64,000 bases of DNA from Acidimicrobiales bacterium (GTDB lineage Bacteria > Actinomycetota > Acidimicrobiia > Acidimicrobiales > Iamiaceae), in the NCBI GenBank assembly GCA_035547835.1, contig DASZTW010000008.1, positions 1 to 64,000 on the forward strand, written 5' to 3'. The notes under the pieces were generated by a model. It was not told the origin of the DNA. It ran no database searches and saw only the letters and a list, made by a program, of their open reading frames with translations. Position 1 is the first letter of the stretch; every line of letters starts with the position of its first letter. This document shows positions 35,678 through 44,380 of this stretch, piece by piece. A program made the position numbers and the translations under genes.

Positions 35678-36753
35678 GACGCCGCCCGCTTCCCCGCGCC
35701 CGCCGCCGGCCCCGCCACCGACGTGGGCGGGGAAGCGGTCGCCGGGTCGATCGGTTCTCCCCCCAGTCCGGGTGCGCATTCGGTCGTGGGCGGGGAGGTG
35801 GTTGTCGGGTCGACCGTTTCTCCCCCCAGTTCGGGAAGGGGGGTGGTGGCGCCGGCGGTGTGCAACAAGCGCAGCGTGGCGCTGGCCGCGCCGTAGCCGT
35901 TGTCGATGCCGACGACGGTGATGCCCGCCGCGCACGACGACAACATGGCCAACAACGCCGTGACCCCCTCGAGCCCCGCGCCGTAGCCGACGCTGGTCGG
36001 GACCGCCACCACCGGTGCACCGGTGAGGCCGCCGACCACGCTCGCCAGCGCACCTTCCATCCCGGCCACCACGATCACGATGTCGGCCGATTGGAGGGCC
36101 TCGACCGAGTCGATCAGTCGGTGCAGCCCCGCTACGCCGACGTCGGTGAGTCGCCTTGGCGCGACGCCGTGTGCGGACAGCACGGCGGCGCACTCGTCGG
36201 CCACCGGGAGGTCGGCCGTGCCGGCGGCGACGATGACGACCTGCGGCCCGGCATGGGCGTCGATCGGGCTGGCGTCGACCGCCGGGCCCGGGCTGTCGCC
36301 GTGGGTGTGCTTGGCGCCGGGCGATCCCGCAATCTCGACGGGTGCCGCCTCGCCACCGTGGTCGCCCCTTGCGGCGTCCGAACCGGTTCGAGCGGTCCAG
36401 GTCTCCCGCGCACGCCAGACCAGGGTCGCCGTGCCCGACGGTCCTGCGGTCGCCGCGGCACCAGGGTGTGCGGCGGCGAGCGCGGCGGCCTGCGTCGCGT
36501 CGGCGCGGCTGACCACCACCGGTCCGGTGCCGCCGCGCAGCAGCTCGTCGACGATCGCCACGCATTGGGCCGGCGTCTTGCCCGGGCCGTACACGGTTTC
36601 AGCCGTGCCGTGGCGGAGCGTCCGGTGGTGGTCGACGCGGGCGAAGCCCAAGTCGGCGAACGGCAGGCGCCGCAGCTCAGCGACGGCGTCGTCGGCGGTG
36701 CAACGGCCGGTCCGCACGTCGTCGAGCAACTGCCGGATGGCCCGTTCGTCCAC
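35674..36753 (-). CDS. larB: Nickel-pincer cofactor biosynthesis protein LarB (extended)
   Basis: A 359-residue LarB; relatives are usually about 250 residues. Core motifs: FADLGFARVDHHRTLRHGTAETVYGPGKTPAQ at the N-terminus, then the PurE-like half VVIVAAGTADLPVADECAAVLSAHG, VVAGMEGALASVVGGLTGAPVVAVPTSVGYGAGLEGVTALLAMLSSCAAGITVVGIDNGYGAA. LarB carboxylates and hydrolyses nicotinic acid adenine dinucleotide. A roughly 45-residue insertion separates the halves, and about 60 extra C-terminal residues come partly from a 63-base tandem repeat. Confidence 0.9.
   Translation of the reverse strand: MDERAIRQLLDDVRTGRCTADDAVAELRRLPFADLGFARVDHHRTLRHGTAETVYGPGKTPAQCVAIVDELLRGGTGPVVVSRADATQAAALAAAHPGAAATAGPSGTATLVWRARETWTARTGSDAARGDHGGEAAPVEIAGSPGAKHTHGDSPGPAVDASPIDAHAGPQVVIVAAGTADLPVADECAAVLSAHGVAPRRLTDVGVAGLHRLIDSVEALQSADIVIVVAGMEGALASVVGGLTGAPVVAVPTSVGYGAGLEGVTALLAMLSSCAAGITVVGIDNGYGAASATLRLLHTAGATTPLPELGGETVDPTTTSPPTTECAPGLGGEPIDPATASPPTSVAGPAAGAGKRAAS
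35723..35848 (-). repeat. Two 63-bp tandem units in the larB 3' end
   Basis: Units starting at 35723 and 35786 (GTGGGCGGGGA...) are in frame and encode a repeated LGGE-x-x-DP-x-T-x-SPPT segment. This accounts for part of the unusual C-terminal extension of LarB. Confidence 0.75.
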
Positions 36754-36772
36754 GTCACTATCCTGTCGGCCC

Positions 36773-37759
36773 GTGCCACCCGCCGCCGCATCCCCGTCCG
36801 GAAACCCGCCCGCGGCGGCCTCGCCGCCGCCCCGCCAAGTGGCGTTCCTCGGCCCGCCGGGCACGTTCACCGAGCAGGCGCTGCGCACGCAGCCCGACTT
36901 GGCCGCTGCCGAGCTGGTCGTGCTCCCGTCGATGCTCGACGTGCTCCACGCGGTCGACGACGGCAAGGTCGAAGCGGGGTTCGTCGCCATCGAGAACGCG
37001 ATCGAGGGGTCGGTCAGCATCGCGGTCGACACGCTGGCGTTCGACGTCGACCTCCTGATCCAGCGGGAAGTCGTGCTCCCGGTCCACATGCACCTGCTCG
37101 GCGTGCCCGGCGCGACGCTCGACCAGGTGCGCGAAGTCCGTTCGATCCCGGTGGCTGCCGCCCAGTGCCGGCGCTTCCTGCACGAGAAGCTGGGTGGCGA
37201 CGTGCCGCTCGTGCCGGTTGACTCCACCGCAGAGGCCGCCCGCCGAGTGGCCGAGGGCGGCGATCCCTCCATCGCCGCCCTCGCCAACGGCTTGGCCGCC
37301 GAGAACTTCGGGCTCGACGTGCTTGCGGAGGGCGTCGAGGACCATCCCGACAACGCCACCCGGTTCGTCGCCGTGCAACGCCAGGTGGTGCCGGCGCCCA
37401 CAGGTCACGACAAGACCACGTTGGTCATCTTCCAGCATGCCGACCGGCCCGGTTCGCTGCTCGCCATCCTCCAGGAGTTCGCGGCCCGGTCGATCAACCT
37501 GACGTGGCTGGAGTCCCGGCCCACCAAGCGGGGGCTCGGCGACTACTGCTTCTTGTGCGACTTCGAAGGCCACATCGCGGACGAGGTCGTGGCCGACTGC
37601 CTCCGCAGCCTGAAGGCCGAGCAGGCTGACGTGAAGTTCCTCGGCTCCTATCCCGCCGCCGGCGACCACGGCCCCGCGGTCCGTGCCGGCGTGGCCGAGG
37701 CCTACCGCCGCGCCGACGACTGGCTCACCGAACTCCGTCGCCACGTCCGCCCCACCTGA
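36773..37759 (+). CDS. pheA: Prephenate dehydratase
   Basis: A 328-residue enzyme; the GTG start lies 19 bases from the divergent larB start. Prephenate dehydratase signatures: FLGPPGTFTEQALR, AFVAIENAIEGSVSIAVDTL-like GFVAIENAIEGSVS, and the substrate motif DHPDNATRFVAV, where Thr and Arg act in catalysis. Residues about 210-285 are an ACT domain (KTTLVIFQHADRPGSLLAILQEFAARSINLTWLESRPTK) for phenylalanine feedback. It converts prephenate to phenylpyruvate. No chorismate mutase domain is fused. Confidence 0.95.
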   Translation: MPPAAASPSGNPPAAASPPPRQVAFLGPPGTFTEQALRTQPDLAAAELVVLPSMLDVLHAVDDGKVEAGFVAIENAIEGSVSIAVDTLAFDVDLLIQREVVLPVHMHLLGVPGATLDQVREVRSIPVAAAQCRRFLHEKLGGDVPLVPVDSTAEAARRVAEGGDPSIAALANGLAAENFGLDVLAEGVEDHPDNATRFVAVQRQVVPAPTGHDKTTLVIFQHADRPGSLLAILQEFAARSINLTWLESRPTKRGLGDYCFLCDFEGHIADEVVADCLRSLKAEQADVKFLGSYPAAGDHGPAVRAGVAEAYRRADDWLTELRRHVRPT

Positions 37760-37990
37760 CGCCCGCCGACCCTCGCGCCCGCGCCCACCCCCCACCCCCG
37801 CCGACCGGCACCGAAATCGCCAGAATCTTGCGATTCGTGCAGAAGTGGTTGGCTGGCTCAACCGGTCGATGCAACGAGTTCGGCGAGGCCCGCGCCCGGC
37901 TCGTTCTTCGTGCGGAAATGGCTGCTCTGTCGCCACTTGTGCACGAAGGTCGGGGCGCCTCAGTCGGCGAGATAGTCTCGTGGCCCATTC
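37760..37990. other. Intergenic region with three copies of a 15-bp motif
   Basis: About 230 bases before tRNA-Ser. TTCGTGCAGAAGTGG (37834-37848), TTCGTGCGGAAATGG (37907-37921) and the reverse complement of TTCGTGCACAAGTGG (37933-37947) are clearly related. A dyad AATCGC...GCGATT (near 37815-37835) precedes the first. The tRNA promoter probably lies after the third copy. Confidence 0.5.
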
Positions 37991-38084
37991 GGAGAGGTGC
38001 CGGAGTCTGGTCGATCGGGCCTCCCTGCTAAGGAGGTGGCGGGGGCAACCCTGTCCGTGGGTTCGAATCCCACCCTCTCCGCCA
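37991..38084 (+). tRNA. tRNA-Ser (anticodon GCT)
   Basis: Acceptor stem GGAGAGG/CCTCTCC with discriminator G and encoded CCA (38082-38084). Anticodon stem CCTCC/GGAGG encloses CTGCTAA, giving anticodon GCT. A long variable arm (GGCGGGGGCAACCCTGTC) and T-arm GTGGG-TTCGAAT-CCCAC make a typical class II serine tRNA. Confidence 0.97.
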
Positions 38085-38274
38085 AATCCACCGCGCCAGC
38101 GCGTGCCCCGGCCGGCCCTCGGGTCGGCCGGTTTGCGTACCGGCCCTGCCCGGCTCGGGCGGTCGGCCCTCCGTGGTGGCGCGGTGACGTGGCGTGCCTC
38201 GCGCGCCAGAGGCGTGCGCGCGGGCACCGTCAGCCGTCGCCGGCGTCGCCGGCGTCGCCGGCGCGCGGGCGCCG

Positions 38275-38649
38275 TCAGCCTTGTCTGTCGTCGCCGACGT
38301 CGCCGGCGTCGCGGGTCTGGCGGGCCTTGCGGACCTTCGGCGGCGCTTTGATCCACCATGCCGCGTCGACCAACTCGGCCAGCTCGCCAGGGTCGACCCT
38401 GTCGAGGTCGACGAGGATCGCCCCGTAGCCGTCGTAGTGCGGGGTCGTGTAGAAGGCCGGGTCGCCCGAAGCGAGCAGCGCCTCCTTCTCGTCGAGCTCG
38501 CACATCAGCACCAGCCCGCCCTCCTGCTCGCTGCGCAACCGGGCGAAGCCCTTGCCGGCCACCTTGAGCGAGGGCGTCCGGAACCACGTCGACTCCTCCA
38601 CTTCGGGCAGTGCGGTGCCGATGCGCACGACGTCGTCCCAGGTGGGCAT
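38275..38649 (-). CDS. MmcQ/YjbR-family protein
   Basis: A 124-residue protein; the ATG follows GGAGGACC. The family pattern is clear: IGTALPEVEESTWFRTPSLKVAGKGFARL, the central LVLMCELDEKEALLASGDPAFYTTPHYDGYGAILVDL and the final LAELVDAAWWIKAPPKVRK. These proteins have a MotA-C/CyaY-like fold and unknown, possibly nucleic-acid-related, function. The C-terminal tail (DAGDVGDD) is encoded by GTCGCCGGC-type simple repeat DNA. It follows the LLM oxidoreductase by 17 bases on the same strand. Confidence 0.88.
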   Translation of the reverse strand: MPTWDDVVRIGTALPEVEESTWFRTPSLKVAGKGFARLRSEQEGGLVLMCELDEKEALLASGDPAFYTTPHYDGYGAILVDLDRVDPGELAELVDAAWWIKAPPKVRKARQTRDAGDVGDDRQG

Positions 38650-38666
38650 GGCGGTCCTCCGATACG

Positions 38667-39698
38667 TCAGGCGGCGGTCACGGCTCGGGCGACTTCGCCC
38701 CACCGGCCGAGGTTGGACGGGTCGGCGGCGATCGACGGTTCACCGAGGTACATCACCAACCGGGTGGCGACTCCCCGGTAACGGTCGACCAGCGCGCCGG
38801 CAAGGTCGTCCCAGGTGGCCACGACGGCGAAGTGCTCGAGCATCTCGTCGGTGATCAGGGCCGCCATGCCGGCGATGTCGCCTGCCTTGAGCCGCTCGTT
38901 CAGTTTGGCCGACGTGCCCTCGAAGCCGAGGTCGTCGAACTGGAAGCCGTAGTTCTTGGTCGACCCGTAGAACGCGATCTGCGCCCGCGCCCGCTCCAGC
39001 AACGGCGCCCGCTCCTCGGGGCTGTCGCCGGGAATCGCGAACACCGGGATGGTCAGGTCGACTTCGGACGGGTCGCGCCCGGCCTCGGCCGCGCCTTCAG
39101 CCACGCCGGGCAGCAGCCGGTCATGGAGGTAGGGGACGGAGTGGAAGGGGTGGACGTGGATCCCGTCGGCCACTTCGCCCGCCATGCGGCACATCCACGG
39201 CCCGACGGCCGACACGTCGACCTTCACGTCGCCGTGCCCGTGGCGGCGCGGCGCCCACATCGCCGGCAGCAGCGACAGGTTGTAATACGGCCCTGCGTGG
39301 TGCAGCGGCTCCTCGCCGCGGAAGGCACGGAAGCACGCTTTGACGGCTTCGAGGTAGTCACGCATCCGGGGGCCGGGCGGGTCGAACTCGGCGCTGTAGC
39401 GGCGCTCGATGTGGGCCCGCACCTGGCTGCCGAGCCCGAGCCGGAACCGCCCACCGGTGTTCTCGGCCAGCTCCCACGCCAGCCCCGCCGCCACCATCGG
39501 GCTGCGCGGGAACGCCACGGCGATGCCGGTCGAGAACTCGAGGGTGGGCGCCGCGGTCGCCGCTGCGGCGATCGACATCCACGGCGTCTGCGTCTGCTCG
39601 GTGAACAACATCCCGGAGAACCCGGCCCCTTCGATCGAGCGTGCGAGCTCAGCCGTGCGGTCCCATGTGTTGGCGCCGGTCATCAGATCGAATCGCAT
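38667..39698 (-). CDS. LLM-class F420-dependent oxidoreductase (TIGR03617-like)
   Basis: A 343-residue (beta-alpha)8 barrel oxidoreductase. Motifs: GANTWDRTAELARSIEGAGFSGMLFTEQTQTPWMSIAAAA, FSTGIAVAFPRSPMVAAGLAWELAENTGGRFRLGLGSQVRAHIERRYSAEFDPPGPRMRDYLEAVKAC and GPYYNLSLLP, the luciferase-like pattern of actinobacterial F420 enzymes. It probably uses reduced F420 to reduce, or oxidised F420 to oxidise, an unidentified metabolite. It heads a two-gene unit with the MmcQ-type gene. Confidence 0.9.
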   Translation of the reverse strand: MRFDLMTGANTWDRTAELARSIEGAGFSGMLFTEQTQTPWMSIAAAATAAPTLEFSTGIAVAFPRSPMVAAGLAWELAENTGGRFRLGLGSQVRAHIERRYSAEFDPPGPRMRDYLEAVKACFRAFRGEEPLHHAGPYYNLSLLPAMWAPRRHGHGDVKVDVSAVGPWMCRMAGEVADGIHVHPFHSVPYLHDRLLPGVAEGAAEAGRDPSEVDLTIPVFAIPGDSPEERAPLLERARAQIAFYGSTKNYGFQFDDLGFEGTSAKLNERLKAGDIAGMAALITDEMLEHFAVVATWDDLAGALVDRYRGVATRLVMYLGEPSIAADPSNLGRWGEVARAVTAA

Positions 39699-40101
39699 CC
39701 CGGCATCCTCGCACCCGCAAGGTCTCAGGGCTGCGGGTCGACGGCCGCCACCCGTTCGAGCGCGACCTCGAGCGCGATCTGCCGGTACCGCTCGCCGTGC
39801 TCGGCGGACGCCTGGGTAGCCCTCGACACGGGCGTCGCCCTCCTGCCTGGTCCGAAGCGCAGCGGCACGCGCCCAGAGCGCTCCGCCCGCTCCACGTGCT
39901 CACCGCGCAATGGTTGGCGGGCCCGAAGCCGCCGTGCCGGCGCGGCCCGGGGGTGCGACGGGAGGGACGGGTGGCGCGGGCCGGGGGTGCGAGGGGTGGG
40001 ACGGGTGGGGCGGGCCGGGGGTGCGACGGGAGGGGCGGGTGGGGCGGCCCGGGGGTGCGACGGGTAGCGTGGATCCGAACCGCCAGAAGGGAGACCGCGA
40101 G
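39699..40101. other. Intergenic region with minisatellite
   Basis: About 400 bases between the divergent LLM and HD-domain genes. The right half is a 34-bp minisatellite listed separately. A minus-strand frame ending at 39725 encodes a plausible 55-residue tail (HGERYRQIALEVALERVAAVDPQP), but it has no good start and its upstream part is repeat DNA, so I do not call a gene. Confidence 0.45.
39942..40068 (+). repeat. Minisatellite, 3.7 units of 34 bp
   Basis: Units starting GCGGSCCGGGGGTGCGA begin at 39942, 39976, 40010 and 40044 with a strict 34-base period and few differences. It ends just before the HD gene's ribosome site. Confidence 0.9.
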
Positions 40102-40704
40102 ATGACGGACACGCAAGCTCATCCCGAGGCCAAGCCACGCGCCCAGTTCCACGCCATGACCGAGGGCACCAAGGCCGACTGGGACATCATCGCGGTCGAG
40201 ACCATCAACCTCGCGGTCGGACTGCCCGACCGGGTGCTCGCTCACTTGCGGGTGCTCGACGGTGACCAGGGCGGCTTCGCCGTCGACCGGCTCGAGCACT
40301 CGTTGCAGACCGCCAGCCGGGCAGCCCGCGACAACCGCGACGACGAGTACGTGCTGTGCGCGCTGATCCACGACATCGGCGACACGCTCGGCAGCTTCAA
40401 CCACGCCGACATCGGCGCGGCGATCCTCAAGCCGTTCGTCAGCGAGCAGAACCACTGGATGCTCGAAAAGCACGGGATCTTCCAGGGCTACTACTTCTTC
40501 CACCACCTCGGCCTCGACCGCGACCTGCGAGAGCAGCACCGCGGCCATGAGTGGTTCGACTACACCGCCGAGTTCTGCGCCGAGTACGACCAAGTGGCCT
40601 TCGACCCGTCGTACGACAGCTACCCGCTCGAGCACTTCGAGCCGCTCGTGCGCGAGCTGATGGCCGCGCCCAAGCGCAGCATCTACCGCGGCGACAGCAG
40701 CTGA
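40102..40704 (+). CDS. HD-domain protein (PhnZ/MIOX-like oxygenase or hydrolase)
   Basis: A 200-residue protein; the ATG follows AGAAGGGAGACC. Metal-ligand pattern: RLEHSLQTASRA, then ALIHDIGDTLGSFNHADIGAAIL (HD pair plus a further His), and FQGYYFFHHLGLD. It ends in FDPSYDSYPLEHFEPLVRELM. The layout with an extra FQGYYFFHH segment resembles small mixed-valence di-iron HD oxygenases such as PhnZ more than nucleotide phosphohydrolases, but this is inference. The stop lies inside the first unit of a 60-bp tandem repeat. Confidence 0.8.
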   Translation: MTDTQAHPEAKPRAQFHAMTEGTKADWDIIAVETINLAVGLPDRVLAHLRVLDGDQGGFAVDRLEHSLQTASRAARDNRDDEYVLCALIHDIGDTLGSFNHADIGAAILKPFVSEQNHWMLEKHGIFQGYYFFHHLGLDRDLREQHRGHEWFDYTAEFCAEYDQVAFDPSYDSYPLEHFEPLVRELMAAPKRSIYRGDSS

Positions 40705-40850
40705 CCGGGTCGCCCACCGCGTCACCCGCGACGGCCGACCGCCGCGCACGGCTGCACCAGCTGACCGGGTCGCCCGCCGCGTCACCCGCGACGGCCGACG
40801 GCCGCGCACGGCTGCACCAGCTGGCCGGCGCGCCCACCGCTGCCGGCCGC
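40698..40850 (+). repeat. 60-bp tandem repeat, 2.5 units
   Basis: Units beginning CAGCTGACCGGGTCGCCC start at 40698 and 40758, with a diverged third at 40818. The first unit contains the stop codon of the HD-domain gene, so the array grew from the gene's end. Confidence 0.9.
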
Positions 40851-40889
40851 TGATCGCCGAGCCGGCGGTGTCGCGAGCTGACCGATCGG

Positions 40890-41270
40890 TCAGGGAACGG
40901 ACGTCGAGGTGCTCGACGTGGCCTGGGTCGCCGCGGTGGTGGTCGACGTCGAGGTGGCGTTCGCAGTGGTGGACGTGGACGCCGGACCGCTTGCGGTCGT
41001 CGCGGTTGCCTTCGATGTCGTGGTCGACGCCGGTGCCCGCGTGGTGCTCGTGGCGGTGCCCGGGCGCGTGGTGGTCGTGCGCGACGACGGTCGGGTGGTC
41101 GGCGTGGCTGGCTTGGTGGTGGTGGCCGGGACGAACGGGACGTACGTCGCCTTGGACGGTGAGTCCGGGCGGACGAACAGCCACAGCGTGAGCGTGCCCA
41201 GGAACACGACGGCGAGCACCACTGTCGAAGTCCGCAGCCCCCGCGGCCCGATCGTGCGAGCGATCCTCAT
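40890..41270 (-). CDS. Membrane-anchored Thr/Ser/Pro-rich protein
   Basis: A 126-residue protein with one N-terminal transmembrane helix (TSTVVLAVVFLGTLTLWLFV, residues about 14-33). A long extracytoplasmic tail consists almost entirely of Thr, Ser, Ala and Pro (ATTTKPATPTTRPSSRTTTT and similar), as in wall-spanning or glycosylated stalks. Its ATG overlaps the stop of the upstream MscS gene by four bases (ATGA), so the two are co-translated. Function unknown. Confidence 0.7.
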   Translation of the reverse strand: MRIARTIGPRGLRTSTVVLAVVFLGTLTLWLFVRPDSPSKATYVPFVPATTTKPATPTTRPSSRTTTTRPGTATSTTRAPASTTTSKATATTASGPASTSTTANATSTSTTTAATQATSSTSTSVP

Positions 41271-42244
41271 GCGCCGCCCTCGCCCCTGCCGGCGTCCGGC
41301 GTACCGCCGCTCCCGCCCGTGGGGGATCCGCCGTCCCTCGACGACCCCGCGTCGGCGCCGGTGTGGTCGAGCGTGTCGCTCGTGGCGTCGTCGGTGCTCA
41401 GCGTCGGGATCGCGGCCACGATCCCCGCTTGGCGCATGGCCGACGCGATCCGCGACCGCAGGTCGCGTCCCACCATGTTCTGCTTGCCGGGCTGGGTCCG
41501 CGCCACCACCCGCAGCTGCAGCGATTCGACGTCGAGGTGTTCCACGCCCATCACCGACGGGCGGTCGAGCAGCAGCGGCCGCAGGGTCGCGTCGGCGAAG
41601 GCCTCCTCGCACACCCGGCGCAGCACGTCGGTGAGCACGGCGATGTCGGTGCCGACGGCCACGGGCACGTCGATCACTGTGCGCGCCCAGTCCCGCGAGG
41701 TGTTGGTGACCTGTCGGATCTCTCCGTTGGGGATGATGACCAGCTCACCGGTGTACGTCCGCAGCTTCGTGGCCCGCAGCGTCACTTCCTCGACGGTTCC
41801 GGTGATCCCGGTGGTCGTGCCGGGCGGCGAGATGCGGATGACGTCGCCGAACCCGTATTGGCGTTCGACCAGCACGAAGAACCCCGACAGCAGGTCCTGC
41901 ACCACTCGTTGGGCACCGAAGCCGATGGCCACACCGGCCACGGCGGCAGGGGCGACGAGGCTGGTGAGCGGCAGGCCGAACCGGGCGATGATCAACATGA
42001 ACGCCACGAAGTACGTCAGCCCGACGAACACCCACGACAGCACTTGGGTGACCGCGTACATGTGCTTGACCCGGTCGTCGGGCAGCTCGCCGGCCGCTTG
42101 TTGCGAGTCGGTGCGGGCATGGAGGTCGGTCATGACCTTGCCGGCGACCCACTGGCCGAGGCGGGCGAGGAGCACGGCACCCACCGCGATCAGCACGATC
42201 TGGAGACCGTCTCCCCGGGCCCAGTGCGACAGGTCGTCGAACAT
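41267..42244 (-). CDS. Small-conductance mechanosensitive channel MscS-like
   Basis: A 325-residue channel. Transmembrane helices near residues 14-35 and 65-90 precede the pore helix LTSLVAPAAVAGVAIGFGAQRVVQDLLSGFFVLVERQYGFGDVIRI, the MscS hallmark. The beta domain (GTVEEVTLRATKLRTYTGELVIIPNGEIRQVTNTSRDWAR) and alpha/beta C-terminal domain follow. The last 45 residues are Gly/Asp/Ser-rich. It releases solutes on hypo-osmotic shock. It is translationally coupled to the Thr-rich membrane protein and divergent from the monooxygenase gene. Confidence 0.93.
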   Translation of the reverse strand: MFDDLSHWARGDGLQIVLIAVGAVLLARLGQWVAGKVMTDLHARTDSQQAAGELPDDRVKHMYAVTQVLSWVFVGLTYFVAFMLIIARFGLPLTSLVAPAAVAGVAIGFGAQRVVQDLLSGFFVLVERQYGFGDVIRISPPGTTTGITGTVEEVTLRATKLRTYTGELVIIPNGEIRQVTNTSRDWARTVIDVPVAVGTDIAVLTDVLRRVCEEAFADATLRPLLLDRPSVMGVEHLDVESLQLRVVARTQPGKQNMVGRDLRSRIASAMRQAGIVAAIPTLSTDDATSDTLDHTGADAGSSRDGGSPTGGSGGTPDAGRGEGGA

Positions 42245-42307
42245 CCCAACCCTTCTTAGTGCGTCGCGGGTGGGGGCGCGGGGCGTCGACGGTCACACGT
42301 CGAAGGG

Positions 42308-42325
42308 CTTGACCCGCGGGTCAAG
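42308..42325. promoter_or_regulatory. Perfect 18-bp palindrome upstream of the monooxygenase
   Basis: CTTGACCCG-CGGGTCAAG is fully symmetric and ends 20 bases before the monooxygenase ATG. It includes TTGACC, a possible -35 box. A weaker dyad TCGACG...CGTCGA (42286-42303) lies next to it. It is probably an operator; the regulator is not adjacent. Confidence 0.6.
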
Positions 42326-42345
42326 ATTTGCCTTGACTGGTCCGC

Positions 42346-44205
42346 ATGGGGACGACGGGGGACCGCACGACCGCTGACCAGCCGACCGCTCGACCTGCCG
42401 ACCGCGCCGCCACGAGCACGATCGACAAGGAAGCGCTGAAGCGCAAGTACCGCGAGGAGCGAGACAAGCGGTTGCGTCCCGACGGCAATGACCAATACCA
42501 GCCACTCACCGGCCGCTTCGCGCGGTACGCCGTCGACCCGTACCGCGAAGTCGAGCCGCGCGACCCGGTCACCGACACGGTGACGGTCGCCTTCATCGGC
42601 GGCGGCTTCGCGGGGCTCGTCACCGGCGCACGGCTCAAAGAGGCCGGCATCGACGACGTCCGCATCGTCGAAAAGGGTGGCGACTTCGGCGGCACCTGGT
42701 ACTGGAACCGCTACCCGGGCGCCCAGTGCGACACGGCGAGCATGGTCTACATGCCGTTGCTCGAAGAGACCGGCCACATGCCCTCCGAGAAGTACGCCCA
42801 CGCACCGGAGATCCTCGAACACTGCCAGCGCATCGCCAAGCAGTTCGGCCTGTACGACCACGCGCTGTTCCACACCGAGGTCACCGACCTCGAGTGGGAC
42901 GCGGTCGCGTCGAGCTGGATCGTGCGGACCAACCGCGGCGACCAGTTCCGGGCCCGGTTCCTCGCCATGGGCACCGGCCCCCTGCACGTGCCGAAGCTGC
43001 CGGGCATCGCGGGCATCGACGAGTTCGCCGGCCACTCGTTCCACACGAGCCGCTGGGACTACGACTACACGGGCGGTGACCCGTCCGGCGCGCCGCTCGA
43101 CGGGCTCGCCGGCAAGCGGGTGGCGATCATCGGCACCGGTGCCACCGCCGTGCAGTGCATCCCGCACCTCGCCGCCGCGGCGGGCGAGCTCTTCGTCTTC
43201 CAGCGCACCCCGTCATCGGTCGACGTGCGCGCCAACCAGCCGATCGACCCCGAGTGGTTCGCGTCGATCGCCACGCCCGGCTGGCAGCGACGGTGGCTGG
43301 AGAACTTCACCGCCAACCAGGCGGGTGGCAGCGCCGACGAAGACCTCGTGATGGACGGCTGGACCGACCTGTCGCGCCGGATCCGCTCGAAGGTGATGGA
43401 GCTGCCGGCCGACGAGCTGACGCCGCAGGGCATGCTCCGCGCCTTCGAGGACTCCGACTTCGAGAAGATGTCGGAGATCCGGGCCCGCGTCGACTCGGTC
43501 GTGCACGACCCCGCGACGGCCGAGGGGCTCAAGGCCTGGTACCGCCAGCTGTGCAAGCGACCCTGCTTCCACGACGAGTACCTCCAGTCGTACAACCGGC
43601 CGAACGTCCACCTGGTGCACACCGACGGCAAGGGCGTCGAGCGCATCACCGAGACGGCGGTGGTCGCCGGCGGCAAGGCGTACGAGGTCGACTGCATCAT
43701 CTACGCGTCGGGCTTCGAGGTCGGCACCCCGTTCACACGGCGGGCCGGCTACGACGCCACCGGCCGCGACGGGCTGAAGCTGTCGGAGAAGTGGGCCGGG
43801 GGGATGCGGACGATGCACGGCACGCACGTGCACGGGTTCCCCAACTTGTTCATCGTGCAGCTCACCCAGGGCGCCAACTTGATCTCGAACGTGCCGCACA
43901 ACTTCACCGAGACCGGTTTGACGGTCGCCAAGATCGTGCGCCACGCGCTCGACGGTGGGCACCGCGAGGTCGAGGTCACGCAAGAGGCCGAGGACGCCTG
44001 GATCGACTTGCTCCTGTCGGGCCCGACGTTGCCCCGCGTGATCGGCAGCCCCGATTGCACGCCCGGCTACTACAACAACGAGGGCCAACCGTCGCGTACC
44101 GGCAGCGAGCTGTTCGTCGGTTACCCCCTCGGCGCGTCGGCGTTCTTCGAGTACCTCCAGGCCTGGCGCGACAAGGGCGACTTCGAAGGCCTCGAGTTCC
44201 GCTGA
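42346..44205 (+). CDS. FAD-dependent Baeyer-Villiger-type monooxygenase
   Basis: A 619-residue flavoprotein. The FAD Rossmann motif [21 protein letters not shown] is followed by [18 protein letters not shown], the BVMO fingerprint [19 protein letters not shown], and the NADPH Rossmann motif [18 protein letters not shown]. These match cyclohexanone/phenylacetone monooxygenase relatives, which insert oxygen next to a ketone using NADPH and O2. The long N-terminal extension (about 75 residues, with [13 protein letters not shown]) is common in the actinobacterial subgroup. No lactone hydrolase is adjacent. Confidence 0.92.
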   Translation: MGTTGDRTTADQPTARPADRAATSTIDKEALKRKYREERDKRLRPDGNDQYQPLTGRFARYAVDPYREVEPRDPVTDTVTVAFIGGGFAGLVTGARLKEAGIDDVRIVEKGGDFGGTWYWNRYPGAQCDTASMVYMPLLEETGHMPSEKYAHAPEILEHCQRIAKQFGLYDHALFHTEVTDLEWDAVASSWIVRTNRGDQFRARFLAMGTGPLHVPKLPGIAGIDEFAGHSFHTSRWDYDYTGGDPSGAPLDGLAGKRVAIIGTGATAVQCIPHLAAAAGELFVFQRTPSSVDVRANQPIDPEWFASIATPGWQRRWLENFTANQAGGSADEDLVMDGWTDLSRRIRSKVMELPADELTPQGMLRAFEDSDFEKMSEIRARVDSVVHDPATAEGLKAWYRQLCKRPCFHDEYLQSYNRPNVHLVHTDGKGVERITETAVVAGGKAYEVDCIIYASGFEVGTPFTRRAGYDATGRDGLKLSEKWAGGMRTMHGTHVHGFPNLFIVQLTQGANLISNVPHNFTETGLTVAKIVRHALDGGHREVEVTQEAEDAWIDLLLSGPTLPRVIGSPDCTPGYYNNEGQPSRTGSELFVGYPLGASAFFEYLQAWRDKGDFEGLEFR

Positions 44206-44380
44206 GCCGTTCCACCCCGGGAACCCGCCCCGGCCTGCCCTCCCCCGATCCGGCCTCCCAAACCCCGTGGTGGTGGGGAAGTGGTTGCCCTGACGACCAG
44301 ATCCCACCCGGGTTGTGAAGGTGGAAGGGGGCGGGGTCCGGGTGGGGACGGCGTGGGGACGGGCGCTCGGGGAGTAGAGC

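Noticed and set aside
39725-39910. Minus-strand frame with a protein-like tail (HGERYRQIALEVALERV)
   Set aside because: No credible start codon or ribosome site; its upstream portion is minisatellite DNA.
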